Shown here: positions 25,301 through 33,389 of the stretch, piece after piece
Numbering within the stretch: position 1 is the first letter of the stretch
Layout of the letters: every line of letters begins with the position of its first letter
Assembly (NCBI RefSeq): GCF_000172555.1
Contig: NZ_ABOX02000015.1
Span: 62,001-126,000, forward strand
From: Pedosphaera parvula Ellin514
GTDB taxonomy: Bacteria; Verrucomicrobiota; Verrucomicrobiia; Limisphaerales; Pedosphaeraceae
Length of the DNA stretch: 64,000 nucleotides
Reading direction: 5' to 3'
Notes under the pieces: generated by a model
Databases searched by the model: none
What the model was told of the DNA's origin: nothing
Seen by the model: only the letters and a program-made list of their open reading frames with translations
Program-made: the position numbers and the translations under genes

Positions 25301-26041
25301 CAGCCGTTTGGCGGCATGGGCAAATCGGTTTTTGGTCCCGGCATGAAAGCCGGGGGGCCGAACTACGTGGCGCAACTGATGAATTTCAGCGATGCGGGTG
25401 GTGGGGAAACTGAGGCTGCTCCGAGTCGCTCAACGTTGGCTGGGATTTGCGAAGGGCTCCGGACTTCGAAGGCGAGCGGGGCTGATGAAATTATTGCGAC
25501 AGTGATGAGCTATGACCGGAGTTACCGTGAGGAGTTCGGAAAAGCGCATGATCATTTCAAGCTCGTTGGGCAGGATAATTTTCGCCGGTACCTGCCGGTG
25601 CGGAACACACGCATTCGGGTGCATCCGGCGGATACGATGTTTGAGTTGTTCGCCCGGGCTTGTGCGGCGCATGCGGCGGGGAGTCAGGTCACGGTGAGCG
25701 TGCCGCCGGGGCTGGATTCCGCCGACGTTTCATTGCTTGAAGAACTGACCGAGTTGTGGGCGGGAGCCATTGAATTCGTTGAGGAATCGGATGAGGAGTT
25801 GGTGCAGGCCATTCGCGAACGACAGGCGGAGCGGCTTCGTTACGCCGCGCCGGAGCGTGTGCCCGTCGCGGTGCTTGAGGCTGCGCGGGAGACGGGAAGT
25901 TGCGTGGTCAGTGTGCCCGTGTCGAGTGAGGGGCGGTTGGAATTGCTTTGGTATCTGCACGAGCAGAGTCTCAGCATCGACTATCATCGTTACGGGAATC
26001 TGGGGAGTCGCGTGAACGAGCCTCGTGCGGAGGTGCTTTAA
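22382..26041 (+). CDS. putA: bifunctional proline dehydrogenase / glutamate-semialdehyde dehydrogenase
   Basis: 1219 residues. The N-terminal part (about 50-490) is the FAD-binding proline dehydrogenase barrel, with VSIKISTLYSQISPLA, VRLVKGANMESERAEA and QFEMLEGMAN blocks. The C-terminal part is the aldehyde dehydrogenase (about 560-1050), with VVSPWNFPIAIPCGGVAAAL, FAETGGKDATIV and catalytic Cys811 in GQKCSATS. About 170 further residues form the ALDH-like tail of long PutAs. It oxidises proline to glutamate in two steps at the inner face of the membrane. No N-terminal ribbon-helix-helix is present, so it is not the self-repressing type. ATG 22382 was chosen because homology begins there; GTG 22283 has a better ribosome site but adds unrelated residues. 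Confidence 0.93.
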   Translation: MNLQSEMQVPLLDQLMDGFDSDKPAKYPLTVRKALFLARRLQERATELQTPSEKRQQAELDRMLQTPSDKATLAQITDQAFRTNDPHRAVEHLIHILDVQGVPRFFSSWDRTLMRGFQSFGGYLPGVALPLVKEHMQKETANVILPGEKEMLTRHLSERTHEGVRMNVNFLGEAILSEAEAERRLQQYLISLQWPEIEVVSIKISTLYSQISPLARELTVARLCDRLERLFLTAQRARFMRLDGEQVPKFVYLDMEEYRDKELTAEAFMRTLDRPGLKQVRAGIALQSYVPDSFRTLQHIQEWARRRVAAGGGRVTVRLVKGANMESERAEASQRGWPQAPYKSKVETDANYKRMLHEMMKPENLAAMNVGVASHNLFDLAYALVLTQENNAFDRVQFEMLEGMANQQRRALFELTSKLLLYAPACKKENFINAIGYLIRRLDENTGPENFLRHAFKIKVGSPEWQKLEQGFLASFDAMAATSEAPRRTQNRNLPPLEPSAAVARGWQLLQNEPDTDFVLPENGKWGEAIIAKWQPLFGEKATRIPLVVAGEELFEGRPMRECLDPSRPGIIVGRYLQATDADVARAVESAAADPDGWRKLSAEARFEILGRVAQELRRGRADLMGVALANGGKTLAESDPEVSEAVDFLEFYRSTARWWQEMPTTRARGKGVVVVVSPWNFPIAIPCGGVAAALAAGNTVILKPASDTVLVAWELCQCFWRAGVSKNALQFVPCSGGKEGRKLVNHPQVNAVILTGGTATALGMLRDNPRLTLFAETGGKDATIVTAVSDRDQAIKHILHSAFSHAGQKCSATSLLLLQDEVYDDPAFRRGLCEAVESMKVGSAWELDTKMGPLIRPPSGDLETALKVLEPGEEWALMPQPIEGNPNLWTPGIKYGVSPGSFTHMTEFFGPVLAVMRFKTLSEAVALVNQTGYGLTSGLESLDEREWDYWKEHIHAGNLYINRVTTGAIVLRQPFGGMGKSVFGPGMKAGGPNYVAQLMNFSDAGGGETEAAPSRSTLAGICEGLRTSKASGADEIIATVMSYDRSYREEFGKAHDHFKLVGQDNFRRYLPVRNTRIRVHPADTMFELFARACAAHAAGSQVTVSVPPGLDSADVSLLEELTELWAGAIEFVEESDEELVQAIRERQAERLRYAAPERVPVAVLEAARETGSCVVSVPVSSEGRLELLWYLHEQSLSIDYHRYGNLGSRVNEPRAEVL

Positions 26042-26223
26042 GCCGGAGAAATGCAGTTCAACCACTAATGGACACGATCCGTAAACCCGATTCAGAATAC
26101 TCATAAAGTAGCAAAAAGCACTGTAAAATAAAGATAAATGCGTTACTACTCGCCGGAATTTTTCATTCCTTTTCGGCACTTGCGCTGACACTTTCACTGA
26201 CAGTAGAAGTCCTATCAGCAAAC

Positions 26224-27204
26224 TCAGGAACCCCAAGGCTCACAGGACAGCCCTGTTCCCTGAATGGGTGTAGATTGGTCAATCTGCTTGGTTAAACGGT
26301 ATTTGCCGGGTGAAATTCCCATGACACGCCGAAAGACTTTTCCAAATGAACTCTCCGATTCATATCCGACGGCTGATGCAATGGCGGCCATTTTCATTGG
26401 ACGATTGGAGCACATCATATTCGCCGCCCTGACCATTCGCCATTGAGTGAGATGACCCAGTGGCGTCTCTCCAACCAATTCACGGAAACGATCAGCGAAG
26501 GACGAGCGGGACATTGACACGGTTCGCGCCAGGTCACTCACAGTCCATGGCCGTCCTGGCTCGGCGTGCATTTGTCTAAGTGCTTCGCCAATCTGTGGGT
26601 CGGTAAGTGCGCGCAGCCAGCTTGGATTGGCCGATGAAAAGGAATCCGTGCGGGTTCTCATTGCCAGGACGAAAAGCACCTCCGCCAGACGATCAACAAT
26701 GGCGGTTCCGCCCGGCAGATTTTGCGCCGCCTCCGCCGCAATAAATTGAAGGGTGGAATGAAACCACGGCGTTGCACGATTTCCCGAGGCTTGAAGGTGA
26801 ATGATCGGCGGAAGATGTTTTACCAGCAATTCGCTCTCCGGTGAGGAGAATGTGAAACATCCAGCAACCAGTGTGGTGGGTGGCCCTTCTCCGCCATCGA
26901 ACGAGATAAGCCGTGTTCGGTGAAATTCCTTTTCAGACGTTATTTGCTCGACGGGGCGCAGTGGTAGTTTGGGACTGCTGCGAAGCGAGTAGAATTTGGG
27001 GGCTGGAAGTAATACAAAGTCGCCGCCTACTAGCGGGACGAGTGATTCCTTGTCCACGCCGAGAAAGCACGAGCCTCTAAGGACAATAATACAGATGCCT
27101 TTCTCGCCGGGAAATTTGAAACCAAAGGGAGCGGACAGATCCAGCTTGCCATACAAGTGAGTGCTGGTCCTGAGAAGCGACATGATGTCGGCAAGAACAT
27201 CCAT
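26224..27204 (-). CDS. AraC-family transcriptional regulator
   Basis: 326 residues. The N-terminal 190 form a cupin-type sensor of the AraC/CFA type (GICIIVLRGSCFLGVD, GGDFVLLPAP). The C-terminal 100 are the two AraC helix-turn-helices (WTVSDLARTVSMSRSSFADR, MKMAAIASAVGYESESSFGK, then MGISPGKYR). Divergent from the operon starting at 27421 across 216 bases, so it probably controls that operon. The repeat-rich DNA to its left (26042-26223) holds no gene; its 26068-26118 part matches 29189-29238. Confidence 0.9.
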   Translation of the reverse strand: MDVLADIMSLLRTSTHLYGKLDLSAPFGFKFPGEKGICIIVLRGSCFLGVDKESLVPLVGGDFVLLPAPKFYSLRSSPKLPLRPVEQITSEKEFHRTRLISFDGGEGPPTTLVAGCFTFSSPESELLVKHLPPIIHLQASGNRATPWFHSTLQFIAAEAAQNLPGGTAIVDRLAEVLFVLAMRTRTDSFSSANPSWLRALTDPQIGEALRQMHAEPGRPWTVSDLARTVSMSRSSFADRFRELVGETPLGHLTQWRMVRAANMMCSNRPMKMAAIASAVGYESESSFGKVFRRVMGISPGKYRLTKQIDQSTPIQGTGLSCEPWGS

Positions 27205-27420
27205 AGGTCTTGAACTTTCAAAAAGTTGAACGGCGGCGCGGTTAAATTCGTCTCACATAGGCTGTTCCAATTTTCGCAAAATAACAATACTTTTGACCCC
27301 TTGTTGGCGTTTTAGACTAAAAACACGGATTCCAAGCCATTGCAAGTCCACTTTTGGCGGCGTATTGTGGCAATACTGATTATGGGTGAAAAGTGAAACT
27401 ATTGAAGCAGGAGTAATGAC

Positions 27421-28218
27421 ATGAATGCGGCAAAAAACACTCCTTACGAAAGTGAATTTGATGGCAAGCGCGTTTTAGTGACTGGCGGCACAAAAGGCGC
27501 GGGCAAGGCAATTGCCGACCGCTTCCAACGGGGAGGAGCAACCGTCATCATAACAGCACGGTCTGCGCCGGAGGAAAAAACGGACAACCATTTTATTCAG
27601 ACAGATGTCTCAAACCCTGAAGGCACGTCGAAAGTAATCAATGAGATTCTGAACCGCTTTCATGGAATTGACATAATCGTCCATAATGTTGGGGGATCAT
27701 CGGCACCCAGCGGCGGATTTATTACAGTCACCGACGAAATCTGGCAGCAAAACATCAATGAGAACTTATATCCTGCCGTCCGCCTGGATCGCGGGCTCCT
27801 GCCTTCCATGATTGAGCGAGGCTCCGGTGTAATAATTCACATTTCGTCCATTCAAAGAGCACTCCCGCTTTATGATTCAACCATCGCTTATGCCGCCGCG
27901 AAAGCGGCTCTGAGCAATTACAGCAAAGCATTGTCGAATGAAGTCAGTCCAAAAGGGATACGGGTCGTCACGGTTTCGCCCGGCTTCATTGAAACTGATG
28001 CTGCAACCAGGATGATTGACCGCATGGCGGAAAAAGACAAAAGCGACTACGCCACGGCCCGGCAAAAATTGATGGACATGCTCGGCGGCATTCCCCTGGG
28101 CCGTCCTAACAGTCCGCATGAAGTCGCAGAACTGGTGGCATTTGTGGCTTCGGACAGGGCTTCATCTATCACGGGAACCGAATTTGTAATTGACGGCGGC
28201 ACGATTCCGACGGTCTGA
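27421..28218 (+). CDS. short-chain dehydrogenase/reductase
   Basis: 265 residues with the classical SDR layout: TGGTKGAGKAI cofactor loop (20-30), VHNVGGSS (near 90), catalytic Ser in HISSIQRALP and YAAAKAALS (Tyr and Lys near 160), and a C-terminal SSITGTEFVIDGGTIPT. An oxidoreductase using NAD(P)H on an unknown alcohol or ketone; cytoplasmic. AGGAG lies just before the ATG. First gene of an operon with 28245 and 28604, divergent from the AraC regulator. Confidence 0.9.
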   Translation: MNAAKNTPYESEFDGKRVLVTGGTKGAGKAIADRFQRGGATVIITARSAPEEKTDNHFIQTDVSNPEGTSKVINEILNRFHGIDIIVHNVGGSSAPSGGFITVTDEIWQQNINENLYPAVRLDRGLLPSMIERGSGVIIHISSIQRALPLYDSTIAYAAAKAALSNYSKALSNEVSPKGIRVVTVSPGFIETDAATRMIDRMAEKDKSDYATARQKLMDMLGGIPLGRPNSPHEVAELVAFVASDRASSITGTEFVIDGGTIPTV

Positions 28219-28244
28219 CTTTCAAACAGGAAAGGAAACTAGAT

Positions 28245-28586
28245 ATGAAACCCGCAACAAAATCCCTAAAATTGCCCAAGCCCATCGCCGCTTATTTCGA
28301 TGCCGATAAACTTAACAGCGAAACGATCTCGCATTGCTTCACCGAAAATGCGGTCGTGAAAGACGAAGAGCATACCTACAAGGGTCGAGCTGCGATCAAG
28401 CAATGGAAGACTGACACGTCGGCGAAGTATGAATACACGAGCGAGCCTTTCGCGTGTCAACAAGAAGGCGGTAGGACTTTCGTCACCAGCCGACTGACCG
28501 GAAACTTTCCCGGTAGTCCGGTTGATCTTCGATACATCTTCAATTGCGAAGGTGACAAAATTGCATCACTGGAAATCGTCCCCTGA
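28245..28586 (+). CDS. SnoaL-like (NTF2-fold) protein
   Basis: 113 residues, 26 bases after the SDR stop with an AGGAAAGGA ribosome site. PIAAYFDADKLNSETISHCF and AVVKDEEHTYKGRAAIKQWK, then GDKIASLEIVP, are the standard blocks of SnoaL-like polyketide-cyclase-fold proteins. Members bind or convert small hydrophobic substrates; this one probably works with the SDR next to it. Cytoplasmic. Confidence 0.85.
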   Translation: MKPATKSLKLPKPIAAYFDADKLNSETISHCFTENAVVKDEEHTYKGRAAIKQWKTDTSAKYEYTSEPFACQQEGGRTFVTSRLTGNFPGSPVDLRYIFNCEGDKIASLEIVP

Positions 28587-28603
28587 AGGACTACCAAAAT
28601 CTT

Positions 28604-28903
28604 ATGCCTGCCTATATCATATTCATTCGCAAGCACACACATACACCTGCGGAACTTGAAACTTATGCTCAAAAGGCACCGGCTTCGCTGGCCGGTCAGC
28701 CAATCACGATTCATGCCCTGTATGGACGACACGAAGTAATTGAAGGGGCGCAAATCGAGGGTGCAGCTATTCTTGAATTCCCTTCTTTCGATGAAGCAAA
28801 ACGGTGGTATGACAGCCCCGCTTACCGTGAGGCACGTCAACACCGTTTGCGAGGGGCGGATTACAGCGGAATTATTGTTGAAGGGCTAAACCATGCTTCG
28901 TAA
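28604..28903 (+). CDS. DUF1330 family protein
   Basis: 99 residues, third gene of the operon, 17 bases after the previous stop with GAAGGA before the ATG. MPAYIIFIRKHTHTPAELET, VIEGAQIEGAAILEFPSFDE and AKRWYDSPAYREARQHRL are the hallmark blocks of DUF1330, a ferredoxin-like-fold family without a fixed reaction. The last codons overlap an attC-like sequence. Confidence 0.9.
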   Translation: MPAYIIFIRKHTHTPAELETYAQKAPASLAGQPITIHALYGRHEVIEGAQIEGAAILEFPSFDEAKRWYDSPAYREARQHRLRGADYSGIIVEGLNHAS

Positions 28904-28974
28904 CGAAACGGCGGATGGACGCAGCTTTTTCCACGCACTTCTCTTTCCGCCGTGCGGAAAGCTGCGCGTTAGCG
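28885..28974 (+). other. possible degenerate attC site
   Basis: GCTAAAC (28885-28891) followed by CATGC, an ACGGCGG arm paired with CCGCCGT, and GTTAGCG (28968-28974) give a 90-base attC-like outline with CGCAGCTTT/AAAGCTGCG inside. Both R boxes are imperfect. It lies 6.9 kb away from the nearest clear attC. Confidence 0.3.
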
Positions 28975-29045
28975 ATCAGGCCAGCGCGAGCGGGTATCTG
29001 TTTCGATATTCCGGTCCAGTATCCACAGCGTTTATGAACGCCAGT

Positions 29046-29195
29046 GATGGCAAGGTTTCAGCAAGTTCTGGCCAGTTTTGGCGAATTGTTTTATCGTCGG
29101 CCCCGTGACTGACACTTTTGCTGACAGTGGCCGTCCGTCCTGCGAGAAAACCCTGATAAATAAAGGGTTTCGTCAAATTCACCACAGAGGGACAC
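29046..29195. repeat. dispersed repeat, copy 1 of a pair
   Basis: About three quarters identical to 29985-30140, in the same orientation: both contain TTTCAGC-AGTT, CCAGTTTTGGCGA, a GACTGAC-like TGACAG motif and a CCACAGA end. The bases beyond it (29189-29238) match 26068-26118 near the AraC gene. Noncoding. Confidence 0.6.
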
Positions 29196-29225
29196 GATCT
29201 GTAAACCCGATTCAGAACCTCATTA

Positions 29226-29343
29226 AAATAGCAAAACCCTTGATATATTTGCCCGGTGACATCCCAATGATGGCTCTGAAATCTCGAATGAAATGGGCTT
29301 GATCAAATATCCTGGCAGCGTAATTTAAAGCTCTGCATGGGTT
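29226..29343 (-). pseudogene. AraC-family regulator C-terminal fragment
   Basis: Minus-strand reading gives LNYAARIFDQAHFIRDFRAI followed by IGMSPGKYIKGF, the second helix-turn-helix and end of an AraC-type regulator (FxQxHFxRxFRxxxGxSPxxY). Only about 35 residues remain, with no start. Confidence 0.7.
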
Positions 29344-29358
29344 GGCTCAAAGGAATGC

Positions 29359-29919
29359 ATGAACACTTTAAGCTTCAAATCGCCTCTCGACTTCCGAAAC
29401 TGGCTTGAGAAAAACAATGCTACCTCGGATGGCATTTGGCTCCGTATCTTCAAGAAAGACTCAGGCGAAAAATCCATTACTTACGCCGAAGCTTTGGACC
29501 AATCGCTTTGCTATGGCTGGGTAGATGGTCAAAAGCAAGCGCATGACGAACATTCCTGGCTCCAGAAATTCACGCCGCGCCGTGCCAAAAGCGGATGGTC
29601 AAAAGTAAACACACAACACGCCGAAAGGCTCGTCAAGACCGGCCAAATGACCTCCGCCGGGCTCAAAGTAATTGAGTTTGCCCGGGCCGATGGCCGATGG
29701 CACGCCGCTTATGATTCGCCCCGCAATGCCACTCCGCCCGAAGATTTTTTGAGAGCATTGGATAACGATAGGAAGGCAAAGGCATTTTTTGAAACGCTAA
29801 ACAAAGCCAACATTTATTCCATAGTCTATCGCCTTCAAACGGCAAAGAAGCCGGAGACCCGCGAGAAACGGATGAAGTTGATCTTGGAAATGTTGGCGCG
29901 AGGTGAAACATTCCACTAA
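29359..29919 (+). CDS. YdeI/OmpD-associated family protein
   Basis: 186 residues. SDGIWLRIFKKDSGEKSITY, EALDQSLCYGWVDGQKQAHD and QKFTPRRAKSGWSKVNTQHA match the conserved N-terminal half of the YdeI family, linked in enterobacteria to resistance against antimicrobial peptides; the C-terminus (YSIVYRLQTAKKPETREKRM) is also typical. Biochemical activity is not established. Cytoplasmic. Confidence 0.88.
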   Translation: MNTLSFKSPLDFRNWLEKNNATSDGIWLRIFKKDSGEKSITYAEALDQSLCYGWVDGQKQAHDEHSWLQKFTPRRAKSGWSKVNTQHAERLVKTGQMTSAGLKVIEFARADGRWHAAYDSPRNATPPEDFLRALDNDRKAKAFFETLNKANIYSIVYRLQTAKKPETREKRMKLILEMLARGETFH

Positions 29920-29984
29920 AAAACCGGAGTAATCAGGCAAAACGGCGATCAGTGACTTTGCCCTTACTTGCGTTCAAGAACACG

Positions 29985-30140
29985 GTGGTGGCAAAGTTTC
30001 AGCGAGTTCCAGCCAGTTTTGGCGAGTTGTTTCAGCACTCGCCGGGTTACTGACAGTTCCGCTGACTGTGGTCGCCCATCCATATAAGAAATCCTGCATT
30101 TGCAAGGGTTTTAACAACTTGACCACAGATGAACACGAAG
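29985..30140. repeat. dispersed repeat, copy 2 of a pair
   Basis: See 29046-29195. Lies between the YdeI-family gene and the end of the CE15-type gene; no gene of its own. Confidence 0.6.
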
Positions 30141-30162
30141 CAACACGAATAAGAAGGTGCGG

Positions 30163-31473
30163 TTACCGCATTTGCTTGTCGGCGTAATCGAGGAAAAATT
30201 TCCAGTCGTCTTTGGTCATGGAATGTTTGCCGGGGCGGATGTAGTAGCCGAGTTGGCTGCTGATGAGATGATTGGTTTCCGGCATTTGTTTGGCGGCGAG
30301 GCCTTCGCCACCGGTGAAGAAAAAGACGGGGCTGGCGGCGCGCAGGACTTCAAACTGGCCGGCGGGATTGGCCCAGGTGTCCTCGGCGGCGGCGGCAAAG
30401 AGGACAGGGCGAGGGGCGCACATGGCGACCAGGCAATTTTGATCAAAAGGAAGCGCTTCCGGTTGGTCGGCATATTTTTTGAATTCATCATTGAACCAGT
30501 GGGGAAATTCTTTGGTGATGGCTTTCACGGATTCTCCAATGGTGCCACGGCTGGGAGCAGACCCGCCGCAACCGGCTTGCAAGGGAATGGTTAAAGCGAT
30601 GCGGTCATCAAAGGCCCCGGCGAGCAGGGCGGCCTTGCCCAGACGTGAATGACCGACGACCGCGATGCGTTTGGGGTCGATATTCCGGTCGGTCACGAGG
30701 TAATCGACCGCGCGGGAAACTCCCCAGGCCCAGGCGGCAAGTGCGCCGGTTTCATTTTTAAGATTGAGCCAGGTGCGAATGCCGGTGGTGGCATTCGGAT
30801 CATCGGGTTCCACATCACCGCAATAAAAGGAAGCGAAGGCGTAGCCACGATCGATTGTTTGCTCGATGGCCCACATATCCACTTGTGAACCACGGCCTTT
30901 TTCGTTGGCTTCATGGTTCACGCTGCCACGACGATTTTTGGAGACCCAACCGTTGGGCAGGGCGGTGGTGGTATCGGTCAAGAGCGTATCGTTGCCATTA
31001 AAATTAATGCCAAGGAAGATGGGGTAGCGGGCGTCATGTGGGGCACGAGCAATCAATTGCTCACTGCCGGTGCCGATATTGCCGCTCAGGCGTTGGCTGG
31101 CTTTTTTAGGAGGATGGTTGGGAGTGATGACCAACAAGGTAATTTTTGGGGAATTGGTATCAGAACTGAACGAGATGGTGACTTCCTTTTTGGTCGCTTT
31201 GCCGTCGAAGAAGTTCTTATACACGCGTTCGACCACGAAGTTGGTCTGGCCCGGATTGGGCGGCATGCTGCCATACATGAAGAACTGGAACATGGATTTC
31301 AGTTCAGGGCGACGGTCGTGGAACCATTGTTCCTTGCTGGTGACCGGGGTGCCGTTACGCATTGTGAGTGGATTGGGCAGGGGGGCGGAGATGGGGGAAT
31401 TGGTTTCGGCAGCAAAGCAACAGCTGCCGAGTAAAACGAGCCAGCAGAGGAGAGTGTATTTGAAAACCTTCAT
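30163..31473 (-). CDS. secreted CE15-type glucuronoyl esterase-like protein
   Basis: 436 residues from ATG 31473, with signal peptide MKVFKYTLLCWLVLLGSCCFAA. The nucleophile elbow VVGHSRLGKAALLAG, followed by PLQAGCGGSAPSRG and a late RPGKHSMTKDDW with the catalytic His, match bacterial CE15 carbohydrate esterases. These cleave the ester between lignin alcohols and glucuronic acid on xylan; some act on related esters. The frame upstream to 31587 is open but its N-terminus is not signal-like. Divergent from the gene at 31623. Confidence 0.82.
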   Translation of the reverse strand: MKVFKYTLLCWLVLLGSCCFAAETNSPISAPLPNPLTMRNGTPVTSKEQWFHDRRPELKSMFQFFMYGSMPPNPGQTNFVVERVYKNFFDGKATKKEVTISFSSDTNSPKITLLVITPNHPPKKASQRLSGNIGTGSEQLIARAPHDARYPIFLGINFNGNDTLLTDTTTALPNGWVSKNRRGSVNHEANEKGRGSQVDMWAIEQTIDRGYAFASFYCGDVEPDDPNATTGIRTWLNLKNETGALAAWAWGVSRAVDYLVTDRNIDPKRIAVVGHSRLGKAALLAGAFDDRIALTIPLQAGCGGSAPSRGTIGESVKAITKEFPHWFNDEFKKYADQPEALPFDQNCLVAMCAPRPVLFAAAAEDTWANPAGQFEVLRAASPVFFFTGGEGLAAKQMPETNHLISSQLGYYIRPGKHSMTKDDWKFFLDYADKQMR

Positions 31474-31622
31474 AAATTGATGGTATAGTTTATGATGGTT
31501 GACAGAGAATAACAATTCAAAGGAACGGCGGTGTTTCAGACAAAGAAGTTGCTTTGAAGAAACGAACGGTAATTGCCTTATGGACAAAGGGCAGGGAGTT
31601 ATGGAAGCATCCCGAAACTTTT

Positions 31623-33014
31623 ATGAGCGATTCATTCCTTGAATATGCGAACAAAATGCGCGGAGCCGATCTCAATGAGGCGGCCATCCGGGCGTTTAAA
31701 CATAGTTACGACAATTTGGTGGCTGGTCAGTCAGGAATGATTCCCGAGAGCAGCATTCAACCCGTGGTTCAATTGCCGCGGTTCGAAGAGATGTCGAAAG
31801 GTTCGGGGCAGGGGGAGTTGCTGTCGCAGGCGGTGGTGGTGAAGCTCAATGGCGGGTTGGGGACCAGCATGGGGTTGGAGAAGGCCAAGTCGCTGCTGCA
31901 ATTGAAGGATGGCCTTACGTTCCTGGATTTCATCGCGAAACAGATTTTGTATTTGCGCCAGCAGCATGGGTCGCAGTTGCGCTTCCTGCTGATGGACAGT
32001 TTCAGCACGAGCAAGGATACGCTGGACTTTCTGAAGAAATATCCAGAGTTGGGCGAGGCGCAAAAACTGGAGTTGATGCAGAGCGCGGTGCCAAAGGTCG
32101 ATGCGAAGACATTGAGGCCGGTGGAGTGGCCGGCGAATCGGGAGCTGGAATGGTGTCCGCCGGGACATGGTGATTTGTATCCTTCGCTGCTGGGATCGGG
32201 TTGGCTGGAGCGGTTGCTTGCCGGTGGGGTTAAATACATGTTTGTATCCAACTCGGATAACCTGGGGGCGAGCCTGGATTTGGATTTGCTGAGTTACTTT
32301 GCCAAAAGCAACCAGCCTTTCCTCATGGAAGTCTGCGAGCGGACGGCGTCGGACAAGAAGGGCGGTCACCTGGCACAGCGAAATGGAAAGTTGCTGCTGC
32401 GGGAATCCGCTCAATGTCCGGAGGAAGACATGGCGGCATTCCAGGACATTTCCAAGCACCGTTTTTTCAATACGAATAATCTTTGGGTGCGGCTGGATAA
32501 ATTGAAGGAACTGCTGGATGCGACCGGGGGTTTCATCAAGCTGCCGATCATCAAGAATTCCAAGACGGTGGACCCGCGCGACAAGAATTCCACGAAGGTG
32601 TTTCAGCTCGAAACGGCGATGGGCGCGGCAATTGAATGTTTCGATGGGGCCGGGGCGATTGTGGTGCCGCGGACGCGGTTTGCACCAGTCAAGACAACGG
32701 CTGATTTGTTGGCGTTGCGATCGGATGCGTATGAGGTGACGAAGGATTGGCGATTGGAATTGGCGGCAAGTCGTCAGGGTGTGCCGCCAGCGATTGATCT
32801 GGATTCAGATTATTACAAACTGGTGGATCAATTGGATTCCAAGCTCAGGGGCGGTGTGCCGTCACTGGCGCAGTGCAGGGAGTTGAAAGTCCAAGGGCCG
32901 GTGGCATTCAATGCAAAGAATGTCTTTAGCGGCAAAGTGGCGGTGAGCAATAAATCTGTGGAAACGAAGGCGTTGCCGCCGGGAGAATACCAGGATACGA
33001 CCAGGGAACTCTAA
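31623..33014 (+). CDS. UTP-glucose-1-phosphate uridylyltransferase (eukaryote-type UDPGP family)
   Basis: 463 residues from ATG 31623. AVVVKLNGGLGTSMGLEKAK (near 75) is the nucleotide-binding loop of the UDPGP family; WCPPGHGDLYPSL and FVSNSDNLGASLDLDLL bind the sugar and UDP; a late FNAKNVFSGKVAV begins the C-terminal beta helix. It makes UDP-glucose from UTP and glucose 1-phosphate in the cytoplasm. This is the long eukaryote-like enzyme and not the GalU type. Upstream TTG 31554 is a possible but less likely start. Confidence 0.88.
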   Translation: MSDSFLEYANKMRGADLNEAAIRAFKHSYDNLVAGQSGMIPESSIQPVVQLPRFEEMSKGSGQGELLSQAVVVKLNGGLGTSMGLEKAKSLLQLKDGLTFLDFIAKQILYLRQQHGSQLRFLLMDSFSTSKDTLDFLKKYPELGEAQKLELMQSAVPKVDAKTLRPVEWPANRELEWCPPGHGDLYPSLLGSGWLERLLAGGVKYMFVSNSDNLGASLDLDLLSYFAKSNQPFLMEVCERTASDKKGGHLAQRNGKLLLRESAQCPEEDMAAFQDISKHRFFNTNNLWVRLDKLKELLDATGGFIKLPIIKNSKTVDPRDKNSTKVFQLETAMGAAIECFDGAGAIVVPRTRFAPVKTTADLLALRSDAYEVTKDWRLELAASRQGVPPAIDLDSDYYKLVDQLDSKLRGGVPSLAQCRELKVQGPVAFNAKNVFSGKVAVSNKSVETKALPPGEYQDTTREL

Positions 33015-33101
33015 GTAAGGTGAGTAAAGTATTGGCAAGAATAACGAGGGATGCGCTGGATTGCGCTGGTGGTTCCGCTTCGGATTGCGGGTCTTGAGCT
33101 G

Positions 33102-33367
33102 TTTATAACATTTCTCAAAATGAATGTCGGAAATGGAGCGAGCTATTGGCCGCCTCATCGGTTGGGGGGCGTGGGAGTCCCCCGAGGCGGCGCGGATTCC
33201 GAGCGCATCTTCCCTCACCCCGCCCTCTCCCATGCGCAAAGGGAGAGGGTGACTACGTCTGGCAGCGCATGGTTGATTGGGCATGATGGCGCGGATGGCC
33301 ATCACGGGTTGTTTTCCCATCAGAGCACAACCTCTTTTTTGACATTCTTTTTGGAGTACGGTCTAGT
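33102..33367. repeat. R260 dispersed repeat, copy 1
   Basis: 266 bases nearly identical to 36825-37089, direct orientation. Contains TTGGGGGGCGTGGGAGTCCC, a CCTCACCCCGCCCTCTCCC stretch whose complement (GGGAGAGGGTGA) follows to form a hairpin, and the end TTGGAGTACGGTCTAGT. No gene. The preceding AAAGTATTGGCA word also occurs after copy 2. Confidence 0.85.
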
Positions 33368-33389
33368 TCCTGTGGGGCAAGCTAGTGAT

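Noticed and set aside
32862-33320. 152-residue minus-strand ORF, also similar at 36699-37067
   Set aside because: It is a translation of repeat R260; the similarity between the two copies is repeat identity and not evidence of a gene.
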